From an uncultured bacterium (GTDB lineage: Bacteria; Verrucomicrobiota; Kiritimatiellia; PWTM01), in the NCBI GenBank assembly GCA_938005705.1, contig CALLML010000037.1, positions 1-40,986 on the forward strand: a stretch of DNA of 40,986 bases, given 5' to 3'. Position numbers and translations under genes: made by a program. Below, one piece after another: positions 32,866 to 39,937 of this stretch. Positions within the stretch are counted from its first letter, which is position 1. The number at the start of each line of letters is the position of its first letter. Under the pieces are notes generated by a model. That model searched no databases. It had not been told where the DNA came from and worked only from the letters and a program-made list of their open reading frames with translations.

Positions 32866-34641
32866 TCACAGAGATTGCCCAGAATCACGGTTGCTCTCCG
32901 GAAACGCTGGGGGTGAGTATTCGATCGTTGGATCAATGACGCGAGGAGGCCCGTCCGGGCTGATGCCGAGATGGCGGACCGCGCGCTGCGCGATTGTCGA
33001 GAAAATAGGTGCTGCCGCCGCGCCGCCAGTACGCAGCGGCTGCGGCTCGTCGAGCACCACGATGATACCAATTTCCGGCCGATCGGCGGGGAGCACACCC
33101 ACGAACGATGCGATGTTGCGGTCATCGGAATAACCACCGGGGATCGGCTTTTGAGCGGTGCCGGTTTTGCCTGCGACGCGAAATCCCGGCACGGCGGCCT
33201 TCGTCCCCGTACCGCCCGGTTCGGTCACGCGTTCGAGCAGGGCGCATATGCGCCGCGCACCGGCCGCCGACAGCGGCCGGTCGAGAACCTCCGGCGCAGT
33301 TTCCCGAAAAACGCGTCCGCGCGGGTCTGTCACGCGGCTCACGATCGTCGGACGCAGCAGAAATCCGTCATTCGCGATTGCGCATAGGGCGTTAAGCATC
33401 TGTAGAGACGTCACGCCGACCTCATGCCCCATCGCGATACGCGTCAGGCTGATCGAGGTCCAGCGCGAGCGCGGATGCAGAATTCCGGCCTCCTCCCCCG
33501 GGATTTCCACACCTGTGCGCCGGCCGAAACCGAAGCGACGCAGGGCCTCTTCCACACGCACCTCGCCCAGTTCCAAGGCGATCTTCGCCGCACCGATATT
33601 GCTCGACTTCTTGAGGATATCCGCCACGGTCAACCGTCCGTGGGGATGATAATCGCGCAAAGATTTGCCTCGGTAATGCCACAGTCCGTTTTCACAATCG
33701 AACACCTGATCCGGACGCACCACGCCCGCATCCAACGCCGCGGCAATGACGGCGACCTTGAACGTCGAACCCGGTTCATAGACATAACCGATAGCACGAT
33801 TCAATCGCCGATCTTCCGGTGCGCGACCGTATGCGTTCAGATCATAATAAGGTCGCGAGGCCATCGCGAGGATTTCGCCGGTGCGCACACGTTGGACAAT
33901 CACCCACCCTCCGACGGCGCCGCTGCCCGGAAGCGCCTCGTCCAACGCCGCCTCGACCATCTCCTGCAAATCAAGGTCCAGCGTCAGGTGGACGTCGGCG
34001 CCCTCCTGAGCGGCAATTTCAAGCAAACGGCGTCCGTACAATTCCCGGCCAAGCCCGTCCTGCTCGCTGATGCGAAGACCCTCGCGACCTCGCAAATAAC
34101 GATCAAACTGTTGCTCGATTCCGGCCCCGCCAACTCCCTCCACATTGGAAAACCCCACCACATGACAGGCCGTCCCGCCGTACGGATAGGAACGGACCGA
34201 GGCCGGTTCGAACCAGACATGTGGAAATTTCATAGCTTCAACCGCCCGCAGCTCTTCGTCCGGAACGGCCCGACGCAGGCGAACATACCGACGGCCCGCC
34301 TGACTGAGCCGTCCAACCACCATCGCCGGCTCGAGCTGCAACATCAAAGCGAGACGGGCCCCGATAAATTCATGGTGTCCCTCCCGCAACAACGCGGCGG
34401 GGTCGGCGCAAACGTCATGCAGAATGAGGTCCATCGCGAGGATGCGACCATGGCGGTCTAGAATGCGTCCGCGACCGACCCGCATGGTCTGCCGTACCGT
34501 GCGTGCGCGGGTCACCCGCTGTCGAAGCGATTCATTCGTCCCCAGGTGTAGCGAAGCGAGGCGCACCATCAGCACTGCGAAGGCCACCCCCATGACGATG
34601 GTGGTGATCCAGAACCGCAGACGTTGACGTATCAGACTCAC
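32866..34641 (-). CDS. ftsI: Septal peptidoglycan transpeptidase, class B PBP (FtsI/PBP3)
   Basis: This 591-residue protein has one N-terminal membrane helix (about 10-30), a dimerisation region with GRGRILDRHGRILA, and the transpeptidase domain. Catalytic motifs are S292-T-F-K295 in EPGSTFK, the SSN triad in LKKSSNIGAAK, and K492-T-G in GKTGTAQK. It cross-links septal peptidoglycan together with FtsW. No PASTA domains are present. It overlaps ftsL by 4 nt at its start and leads straight into murE. Cluster position supports FtsI rather than an elongation PBP2. Confidence 0.95.
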   Translation of the reverse strand: MSLIRQRLRFWITTIVMGVAFAVLMVRLASLHLGTNESLRQRVTRARTVRQTMRVGRGRILDRHGRILAMDLILHDVCADPAALLREGHHEFIGARLALMLQLEPAMVVGRLSQAGRRYVRLRRAVPDEELRAVEAMKFPHVWFEPASVRSYPYGGTACHVVGFSNVEGVGGAGIEQQFDRYLRGREGLRISEQDGLGRELYGRRLLEIAAQEGADVHLTLDLDLQEMVEAALDEALPGSGAVGGWVIVQRVRTGEILAMASRPYYDLNAYGRAPEDRRLNRAIGYVYEPGSTFKVAVIAAALDAGVVRPDQVFDCENGLWHYRGKSLRDYHPHGRLTVADILKKSSNIGAAKIALELGEVRVEEALRRFGFGRRTGVEIPGEEAGILHPRSRWTSISLTRIAMGHEVGVTSLQMLNALCAIANDGFLLRPTIVSRVTDPRGRVFRETAPEVLDRPLSAAGARRICALLERVTEPGGTGTKAAVPGFRVAGKTGTAQKPIPGGYSDDRNIASFVGVLPADRPEIGIIVVLDEPQPLRTGGAAAAPIFSTIAQRAVRHLGISPDGPPRVIDPTIEYSPPAFPESNRDSGQSL

Positions 34642-35030
34642 GGGATACGGCTCTCCGCGCGGAAGGGTTGAAACACCAATTGTGGAGCCGCCGCCAGCGG
34701 TTCGACATCCTCAACATCCACCGGACGAAGGAGGCGAAGGATTCGGCGTTCCTCCGGCGCTTCCATGACAATGCCGAAGTTCGCGAGGGCCGCACGAATT
34801 CGACTCAGCGTATTCATTTGGGCCCACCGATATTCCTCGGCCACCAGACGCCGCCGCAACTCCACTCGCCGATGTTCTATTTGTTGAATCTCGGCGCTGA
34901 TCGCATCGCATCGGCCGCACAGCCACAAGTAACTCAGCGCAATCAGGGCCGCGAGGGTCAACACCCCCGCCAACGGCGCCGGGAACAGAGGTCCTTGGCG
35001 AATCTTACGATTGACCCGGTACCGCATCAT
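34638..35030 (-). CDS. ftsL: FtsL-like bitopic division protein
   Basis: This 130-residue protein is assigned mainly by position between rsmH and ftsI, where ftsL normally lies. A basic cytoplasmic N-terminus (MMRYRVNRKIRQG) is followed by one membrane helix (about 19-38) and a heptad-rich coiled coil (about 42-70, ISAEIQQIEHRRVELRRRLV), the usual FtsL/FtsB layout. The sequence of this family is poorly conserved. It overlaps rsmH by 26 bp and ftsI by 4 bp, so translation is tightly coupled. It would act in the FtsQLB complex that activates FtsWI. Confidence 0.75.
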   Translation of the reverse strand: MMRYRVNRKIRQGPLFPAPLAGVLTLAALIALSYLWLCGRCDAISAEIQQIEHRRVELRRRLVAEEYRWAQMNTLSRIRAALANFGIVMEAPEERRILRLLRPVDVEDVEPLAAAPQLVFQPFRAESRIP

Positions 35031-35931
35031 TTGACCTTTCCTCCTGCTCCAATTTCTCCAACACGCGCAGGCGCGCGGATCGCGCGCGCGGATTGCGCCG
35101 CCGTTCCGCGTCCGAGGGCGTTTCCCCTTTCGGTGTGAGTAACCGCCCCCTCGGCGACTCTCCCCGCACCTGATCCCGCATGAAATGCTTCACGATTCGA
35201 TCTTCAAGACTGTGAAACGTCAGCACAGCAAGCCGCCCCCCCGATCCCAACGCGGTCCAGGCCGCTTCCAATCCGGCGACCAACTCGTCGAGCTCGCGAT
35301 TGACAGCAATCCGCAGCGCCAAAAACGTCCGCGTCGCCGGATGGCGCGCGGCACCACGCCGACCGCCGACCGCCGCGGCCACGCAGGCGGCAAGGTCGAG
35401 CGTCCGCTCGAACGCCTGCCGTTCCCGCCGTCGCACAATGGCCCGCGCGATGCGCCCCGCCCGCGGCTCATCGCCGTACTGCCGCAACAAGGCCGCGAAG
35501 TCCCGCTCCGGCAGCTTGTTCACGAGATCCGCGGCGCGCAGGCCCGCCGAGGGATCCATGCGCATGTCCAGCGGCCCGTCGAGCCGAAAACTGAACCCCC
35601 GCTCTGCATCGTCGAGCTGAAACGATGACACGCCCAAGTCCATCAATACCCCATCCACATGCGCCCAGCCGATCTCTGCCAACACGACCTTCAAATCAGA
35701 GAAACACCCTTGGCGAAGAATGACCCGTGATCCGAACTCGGCCAACCGCTCGGCCGCTCGGCGCACCGCCACCGGATCTGTATCCATCCCCAACAGCTGT
35801 CCCTCCGGTCCCATCCGCGCCAGCAGCGCTTCCGCATGACCGGCCCCGCCGATGGTCGCATCCACCATTCGCCGCGCAAATTCCGGCCGCAGTCCCCGGA
35901 TGGTTTCCTCCAACATGACCGGTTCATGCAT
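35005..35931 (-). CDS. rsmH: 16S rRNA (cytosine(1402)-N(4))-methyltransferase
   Basis: This 308-residue SAM-dependent methyltransferase modifies C1402 of 16S rRNA. The start HEPVMLEETI, the SAM loop DATIGGAGHAEALL, the LMDLGVSSFQLDDAERGFSF block and the C-terminal VLTFHSLEDRIVKHFM are diagnostic. The ATG at 35931 has GGAGGT just upstream and gives the normal length; longer in-frame extensions run through the small ORF region and look non-coding. Confidence 0.95.
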   Translation of the reverse strand: MHEPVMLEETIRGLRPEFARRMVDATIGGAGHAEALLARMGPEGQLLGMDTDPVAVRRAAERLAEFGSRVILRQGCFSDLKVVLAEIGWAHVDGVLMDLGVSSFQLDDAERGFSFRLDGPLDMRMDPSAGLRAADLVNKLPERDFAALLRQYGDEPRAGRIARAIVRRRERQAFERTLDLAACVAAAVGGRRGAARHPATRTFLALRIAVNRELDELVAGLEAAWTALGSGGRLAVLTFHSLEDRIVKHFMRDQVRGESPRGRLLTPKGETPSDAERRRNPRARSARLRVLEKLEQEERSNDAVPGQS

Positions 35932-35956
35932 GCCACCTCCGAACCGCCGGAACAAC

Positions 35957-36181
35957 TTAGAACAGGATCGCTCGTGCGTACCGTCGTGGCAGACCGCTGC
36001 GCTCCACCGCGGCCGCGCGCCCGGCGTCGTACACCGAGCCGACCGCCCCGTGGTGTACGGCACAGGCGGCGAACCGGCCGGCGCGCCGCTCGGGCAGCCG
36101 CCACAACGTCTCGCCGTCGCGCACCTGGGCAATCGAACGATTCACCTGCAGAAATCGGACCATGCTTGAGTGATTCATCAT
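35957..36181 (-). CDS. Unrecognised 74-residue protein between mraZ and rsmH
   Basis: The ATG at 36181 follows the mraZ stop by 17 bp and has AGGAAAGGG upstream. The frame ends 25 bp before the rsmH start, so it fits neatly into the operon. The protein is basic (about 13 Arg), starts MMNHSSMVRFLQ and ends ARAILF. It has no membrane helix, no signal peptide and no recognised motif. It holds one Cys and three His, two of them adjacent (VHHGAV). Small ORFs at this position are not part of the standard mraZ-rsmH order. It may be a lineage-specific division regulator or a leader-like peptide; a chance ORF remains possible. Confidence 0.5.
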   Translation of the reverse strand: MMNHSSMVRFLQVNRSIAQVRDGETLWRLPERRAGRFAACAVHHGAVGSVYDAGRAAAVERSGLPRRYARAILF

Positions 36182-36198
36182 GTTTTCCCTTTCCTGAA

Positions 36199-36678
36199 TT
36201 AAAAACCAATTTGCTTGGATCCCATCCGCAAATCGCGCGGCGTCACCCGTCGCGCTGCGGCTTCCCAGTGCCGCGGATTCCACAATTCAAAACCATCGAA
36301 GTGCGAAACGAGCATCACCTCATCCGTGATGTGCGCGTGTGCCAGCAGCTCGTCTTTCACGCGAATACGGCCCTGCACATCCCAGCTCAGCAACTCCGAA
36401 CGCGACGCCAGCGTGCGGAGAAACTGCCGCGCCTTGTCGTCCGCCATCGAGAGCTTCCGAATACGTTCGATGCGATCGCTCATGAACCGCGCCGGATACA
36501 CGACCACGCACGGATCTGTGACGCTCGGCAGCACAAAGACCTGCGGCGGTTGACCGATCACCTCACGCCACGGCGCGGGTATCGTGATGCGTCGCTTCGG
36601 GTCGAGCGCATGGCGGAACTGGCTGACGAAAAGCCCCGTTAGCGGCGCTGCCGACTCCGCTGTGACCCGATCACCCAC
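36199..36678 (-). CDS. mraZ: Transcriptional regulator MraZ
   Basis: This 159-residue protein has two AbrB-like swapped-hairpin DNA-binding repeats. The first has FRHALDPKRRITIPAPWRE; the second has SELLSWDVQGRIRVKDELLAHAHI. The DPKRRITIP and D-x-Q-GRI motifs are the MraZ signatures. MraZ forms rings that bind GTG-type repeats and represses the dcw operon. The start is a GTG at 36678 with TAGGAG (36693-36688) upstream. Three phased GTG repeats in its own promoter make autoregulation very likely. The N-terminal extension of about 18 residues is slightly longer than usual. Confidence 0.93.
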   Translation of the reverse strand: MGDRVTAESAAPLTGLFVSQFRHALDPKRRITIPAPWREVIGQPPQVFVLPSVTDPCVVVYPARFMSDRIERIRKLSMADDKARQFLRTLASRSELLSWDVQGRIRVKDELLAHAHITDEVMLVSHFDGFELWNPRHWEAAARRVTPRDLRMGSKQIGF

Positions 36679-36693
36679 GACGATGTACTCCTA

Positions 36694-36719
36694 TGACACT
36701 ATTCCACACTTTGCCCCAC
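36694..36719 (-). promoter_or_regulatory. MraZ operator: three GTG hexamers at exact 10-bp spacing
   Basis: On the minus strand GTGGGG (36719-36714), GTGTGG (36709-36704) and GTGTCA (36699-36694) follow each other with 4-nt gaps. Known MraZ boxes are direct repeats of about six bases separated by 4-5 nt upstream of mraZ. The repeats cover the spacer and -10 box of the mraZ promoter, so binding should block RNA polymerase. Confidence 0.65.
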
Positions 36720-36751
36720 CACGTGTCAACCGTTTTTCGAAAAAATTTTTT
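36701..36751 (-). promoter_or_regulatory. mraZ/dcw promoter with AT-rich upstream element
   Basis: A perfect TTGACA (-35, 36729-36724), a 17-nt spacer and TGGAAT (-10, 36706-36701) precede the GTG start, with a leader of about 15 nt containing TAGGAG. Directly upstream of -35, 36732-36751 is nearly pure A/T and includes AAAAAATTTTTT, a likely UP element. It should drive the whole dcw cluster. Confidence 0.7.
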
Positions 36752-36791
36752 GTGTGTCCTGGCCTTGTTTCAGCAGGCGGTTTCGACGCGC

Positions 36792-36819
36792 TTGCGGACG
36801 CCCGCCCATCTTGTACACT
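36792..36819 (+). promoter_or_regulatory. Promoter of rsmB
   Basis: TTGCGG (36792-36797), a 16-nt spacer and TACACT (36814-36819) end 11 nt before the ATG at 36831. No ribosome site is visible, so the mRNA should carry at most about five leader bases. Confidence 0.5.
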
Positions 36820-36830
36820 CGTGCCCATCC

Positions 36831-38120
36831 ATGTCCCCAGAGCAACTTCAGAATGCCCCTTCGAGAACGGTGATTGCGCGCCTGCTCACCGAATGGCTGC
36901 AGTCCGGCGCCTTTCCCGATCGGATGCTCGAATCCGTCACGCGAGACGCCCCCTTCATTCGGGAAGTGACGCTCGGCGTCGTTCGGCGGCTGGGGACATT
37001 GCGATGGCTGCGGCGTCACTTCGCACCACGCGAGCCTGAACCGCCTGTCGCCGCCGCGCTTTATGCGGGCTGGTATGAGCTGCTCTACATGGAAAACCCC
37101 GCGCCACACGCCGTCGTCAACGAGTCGGTCGAGGCGGCGCGGCGACTGGGCGCCGTGCGCGCAGTGGGTTTCATTAATGCCCTCCTGCGACGAGCGGCAC
37201 GAGAAAAAACGGAATGGTTGCGGACCGTCGAACGTCAAGCGCCGCCTGTGCGCCTGTCGCATCCGCCACAGCTATATGATCGGTGGATACGGCAATACGG
37301 ACAGCGCAACGCCCTGCGCCTCTGCCAATGGAACAACGAACGCGCGGAGACGATCATCCGTCCCCGTCCCGGCCGGGCGCCAACCGGCGAGTACCGCGCG
37401 CGGCTTCGCGCCGCGGGAATAGACGCTACGCCACATCCGTTCGATCCCGACCGTTTTCTCGTGTTGCCCCTTGGCGTTTCGCCACCTGATCTGCCCGGAT
37501 TTGCAGATGGCGACGTCTATGTCCAGGACCCGGCCACGGCGGCGGCTGTGGACCTCTTGAATCCGCGCCCTGGCGAGCACGTGCTAGACGCTTGCGCCGC
37601 GCCCGGCGGCAAAACGATCCTCATCGCCGAGCGCCTCGCAGGCCGGGGATGCCTCGTGGCCACGGACCTGCACGAGGATCGTCTGGAACGACTCCGAGAA
37701 AATCTTGCGCGATGCGGACTTCCGGAAACGGCTATTCTGCGCGCCGATGCGTCTGACGCCAACGCCCTTCGCCGCGCCGCCCCGGCCGGCGGATTTGATG
37801 CCGCCTTGCTCGACGCTCCCTGCACCAACACCGGCGTCATCCGACGCCGGCCCGACGTCCGCTGGACCTTCTCGTCGGCCCGACTGACACGGTTGAGGAA
37901 TTTACAGGAGCGCCTCCTCGACGGAGTCTCGCAGGTCATTCGCGCTGGCGGACGAATCGTTTACAGCACCTGCAGTCTCGAGCCCGAAGAAGACGAGGAA
38001 ATGGTCCTCGCCTGGACCGCACGCCACCCCGACTGGAAGGCCTCGCGCGCGCGAAAACTTTTCCCCCCTGACACGCGCACCGACGGCGCGTATGTGGTTC
38101 TTTTGCGACGTGCAGGATGA
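36831..38120 (+). CDS. rsmB: 16S rRNA (cytosine(967)-C(5))-methyltransferase RsmB
   Basis: This 429-residue protein has a NusB-like helical N-terminal domain (about 1-140) and a Rossmann methyltransferase domain with DACAAPGGKT (SAM loop), a DAPCTNTGVIRRRPDVRW segment holding one catalytic Cys, and YSTCSLEPEEDEEMV holding the second. This is the RsmB/NSUN architecture. The start at 36831 is chosen because the longer in-frame ORF from 36693 crosses the promoter region and begins with non-family sequence. It diverges from mraZ, and rRNA modification genes flank the dcw cluster on both sides of this intergenic region. It is probably monocistronic. Confidence 0.93.
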   Translation: MSPEQLQNAPSRTVIARLLTEWLQSGAFPDRMLESVTRDAPFIREVTLGVVRRLGTLRWLRRHFAPREPEPPVAAALYAGWYELLYMENPAPHAVVNESVEAARRLGAVRAVGFINALLRRAAREKTEWLRTVERQAPPVRLSHPPQLYDRWIRQYGQRNALRLCQWNNERAETIIRPRPGRAPTGEYRARLRAAGIDATPHPFDPDRFLVLPLGVSPPDLPGFADGDVYVQDPATAAAVDLLNPRPGEHVLDACAAPGGKTILIAERLAGRGCLVATDLHEDRLERLRENLARCGLPETAILRADASDANALRRAAPAGGFDAALLDAPCTNTGVIRRRPDVRWTFSSARLTRLRNLQERLLDGVSQVIRAGGRIVYSTCSLEPEEDEEMVLAWTARHPDWKASRARKLFPPDTRTDGAYVVLLRRAG

Positions 38121-38274
38121 ATTGCGGTATGTGCTGCATCTGTTGAGCACAAGGGACTGCCCACGTTATGGCGGCAATTATCCCCCGCGGCCAACGATCG
38201 CCGTCACAACGATCAATGGTCGGGATGGAGCAAAGGACGATTGCCGCCTTTTCGCCGAGTATGACGGCCTTCGG

Positions 38275-38291
38275 CGCCTCGCAGCGAGGCG
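38275..38291. repeat. Perfect 17-bp GC palindrome in the rsmB-GH88 gap
   Basis: CGCCTCGC, one central A, then GCGAGGCG. As RNA it gives a 7-bp stem with a CAG loop, about 155 nt after the rsmB stop; no T-run follows. The 428-bp gap 38121-38548 holds no gene. It contains this palindrome, the two phased TTCCAAG sites, and the operator and promoter of the GH88 gene. Confidence 0.5.
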
Positions 38292-38325
38292 GGGGGCGAT
38301 GTATCCCAAAACCTCGAAAGCATTT

Positions 38326-38372
38326 TTCCAAGCCTTGGAAAAAAGTGTGATGAAATCTTCCAAGCCTTGGAA
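38326..38372. repeat. Two phased TTCCAAGCCTTGGAA palindromes (array B)
   Basis: Two identical perfect 15-bp palindromes start at 38326 and 38358, exactly 32 bp apart, the same step as in the five-copy array at 6029-6170. The first extends to 10-bp arms through flanking T5 and A5. They lie 206 bp after rsmB and about 117 bp before the -35 box of the GH88 gene. Confidence 0.9.
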
Positions 38373-38472
38373 AACGAATCGGAGAATGAGGTTTCGATTC
38401 CGACGCCGTTTCTCCGCGAGGCGCGGGAGGAAAGAAGGCGCCCTTCATGGAGGCGGGAAACGGCAGGCGAAA

Positions 38473-38494
38473 TGCCAAATCCGTGTTTTTGGCA
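38473..38494. promoter_or_regulatory. 22-bp inverted-repeat operator upstream of the GH88 gene
   Basis: TGCCAAA (38473-38479), 8 nt, then TTTGGCA (38488-38494) form a perfect inverted repeat whose right arm contains the -35 box TTGGCA. This is a typical place for a dimeric repressor site. No regulator gene is adjacent, so the binding protein is unknown. Confidence 0.5.
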
Positions 38495-38517
38495 AAATAA
38501 CGCACACCGCGTATTAT
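38489..38517 (+). promoter_or_regulatory. Promoter of the GH88-sulfatase operon
   Basis: TTGGCA (38489-38494), a 17-nt spacer and TATTAT (38512-38517) are followed by a leader of about 25 nt with GGAGA (38536-38540) and the ATG at 38549. Confidence 0.65.
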
Positions 38518-38548
38518 ATTTCAAACATCATAACCGGAGACGCTCGTC

Positions 38549-39937
38549 ATGATTCATTCGCCTATAAACCTATGCCCCGAAGACCTTCGCGCCGACCTGA
38601 ACCGGATGTGGGATCGCTCCGCCCGATGCATTGAGGCCATCGAGCGCGAGTTCGATCCCGATGCTGGCGCGCCCGTCTTCACCGTGGACGGACGCTACAC
38701 CGCTCGCGGCTGGACGGAGTGGACCCAGGGCTTTCAGTACGGCGCCGCCCTGCTGCAATTCGACGCCACCTCCGAAACGCGTTTTCTCGAGATCGGGCGA
38801 CGCCGCACGATCGAACGCATGGCCCCCCACCTGACGCATTTTGGCGTGCACGACCATGGCTTCAACAATGTCAGTACGTATGGGCACCTCCTCCGACTGG
38901 CGTGGGAACGACGCCTTGACGCTTCCGATTGGGAAATCCGATTCTACGAACTCGCGCTCAAAGTGTCGGGAGCCGTGCAAGCTCGCCGCTGGACCACGCT
39001 GCGGGATGGCATGGGTTACATTTATTCGTTCAATGGCCCCCACTCGCTCTTCGCTGACACCATCCGCTCGCTGCGCGCCCTGGCCGTTTCCCACCTGCTG
39101 GGCCACGTATATTGTGGCGAGAACGATGAACGTGTCTCTTTGCTGGAGCGCCTCATCCGTCATGCCGAGGCGACGGCCCGCTGGTCGGTCTATTATGGCG
39201 AAGGCCGTGACGCCTACGACGTGCGCGGGCGCGTTGCGCATGAAAGTATTTTCAACCTGAATGACGGGCGTTATCGCTGCCCGAATTCACAGCAGGGATA
39301 CTCACCGTTCAGTACCTGGACCCGCGGTCTTGCGTGGGTCATGCTGGGTTTCGCCGAACAACTGGAGTTTCTCACCACACGCCCGGAGGGGGAACTGGAA
39401 TCATTCGGCGGGCGTGCGGCAGTGGAGAGATTCCTGCGACGAGCTGCGGAGGCGACCTGCGATTTCTATATCGAGAACACGCCGACCGACGGCGTGCCCT
39501 ACTGGGACACGGGCGCTCCCAACCTTCACCGGCTGGGCGACTATCTGAACCGGCCGTCTGATCCGTTCAACGATTGGGAACCGGTGGACAGCTCTGCCGC
39601 CGCCATTGCCGCGCAAGCGCTGCTGCGCTTCGGCCATATACTCGGCGAGAACGATGCGGGCCGTCGCTATTGGCAGGCCGGATTGACCACGTTGAGGGCA
39701 CTGCTCAACGAGCCCTATCTGAATCACGACGATCGGCATCAGGGCCTGTTGCTGCACTCTATTTATCACCGACCCAACGGTTGGGATCGCATTCCCCCCG
39801 GCGCGCGCAGTCCGCGCGGCGAATCCAGCATGTGGGGCGACTACCATGTACGCGAGGCGGCCCTGTATGTGCAGCGCCTCATGGACGACCGACCGTACCT
39901 GACCTTCTGGCCGAGTGGAAAACAGGATGAGCGATGA
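38549..39937 (+). CDS. Glycoside hydrolase family 88-like unsaturated glucuronyl hydrolase
   Basis: This 462-residue protein has an alpha/alpha-barrel with repeated aromatic helices typical of GH88/GH105. Key blocks are WTQGFQYGAALLQF, HDHGFNNVSTYG (D102), FADTIRSLRAL (D170), STWTRGLAWVMLGFAEQ and VDSSAAAIAAQALLRF. D102 and D170 correspond in position to the two catalytic Asp residues of Bacillus UGL. The reaction is hydration of the 4,5-unsaturated uronic acid left by polysaccharide lyases. No signal peptide is seen, so it should act in the cytoplasm on imported disaccharides. GGAGA lies 8 nt before the ATG. It is coupled to a sulfatase by an ATGA overlap, suggesting sulfated uronic-acid polymers such as glycosaminoglycans or ulvan. 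Confidence 0.85.
   Translation: MIHSPINLCPEDLRADLNRMWDRSARCIEAIEREFDPDAGAPVFTVDGRYTARGWTEWTQGFQYGAALLQFDATSETRFLEIGRRRTIERMAPHLTHFGVHDHGFNNVSTYGHLLRLAWERRLDASDWEIRFYELALKVSGAVQARRWTTLRDGMGYIYSFNGPHSLFADTIRSLRALAVSHLLGHVYCGENDERVSLLERLIRHAEATARWSVYYGEGRDAYDVRGRVAHESIFNLNDGRYRCPNSQQGYSPFSTWTRGLAWVMLGFAEQLEFLTTRPEGELESFGGRAAVERFLRRAAEATCDFYIENTPTDGVPYWDTGAPNLHRLGDYLNRPSDPFNDWEPVDSSAAAIAAQALLRFGHILGENDAGRRYWQAGLTTLRALLNEPYLNHDDRHQGLLLHSIYHRPNGWDRIPPGARSPRGESSMWGDYHVREAALYVQRLMDDRPYLTFWPSGKQDER

Noticed and set aside
32859-33137. Longer murE start
   Set aside because: The added residues lie inside ftsI and have no family match; the ATG at 32858 gives the standard MurE N-terminus.
36693-36830. Longer rsmB start
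   Set aside because: It would translate through the mraZ/rsmB promoter region; the family N-terminus begins at 36831.
38092-38634. 180-codon plus-strand ORF across the rsmB-GH88 gap
   Set aside because: It overlaps rsmB, the palindromes, the promoter and the GH88 start in another frame, and its translation reads the palindromes as repeats.
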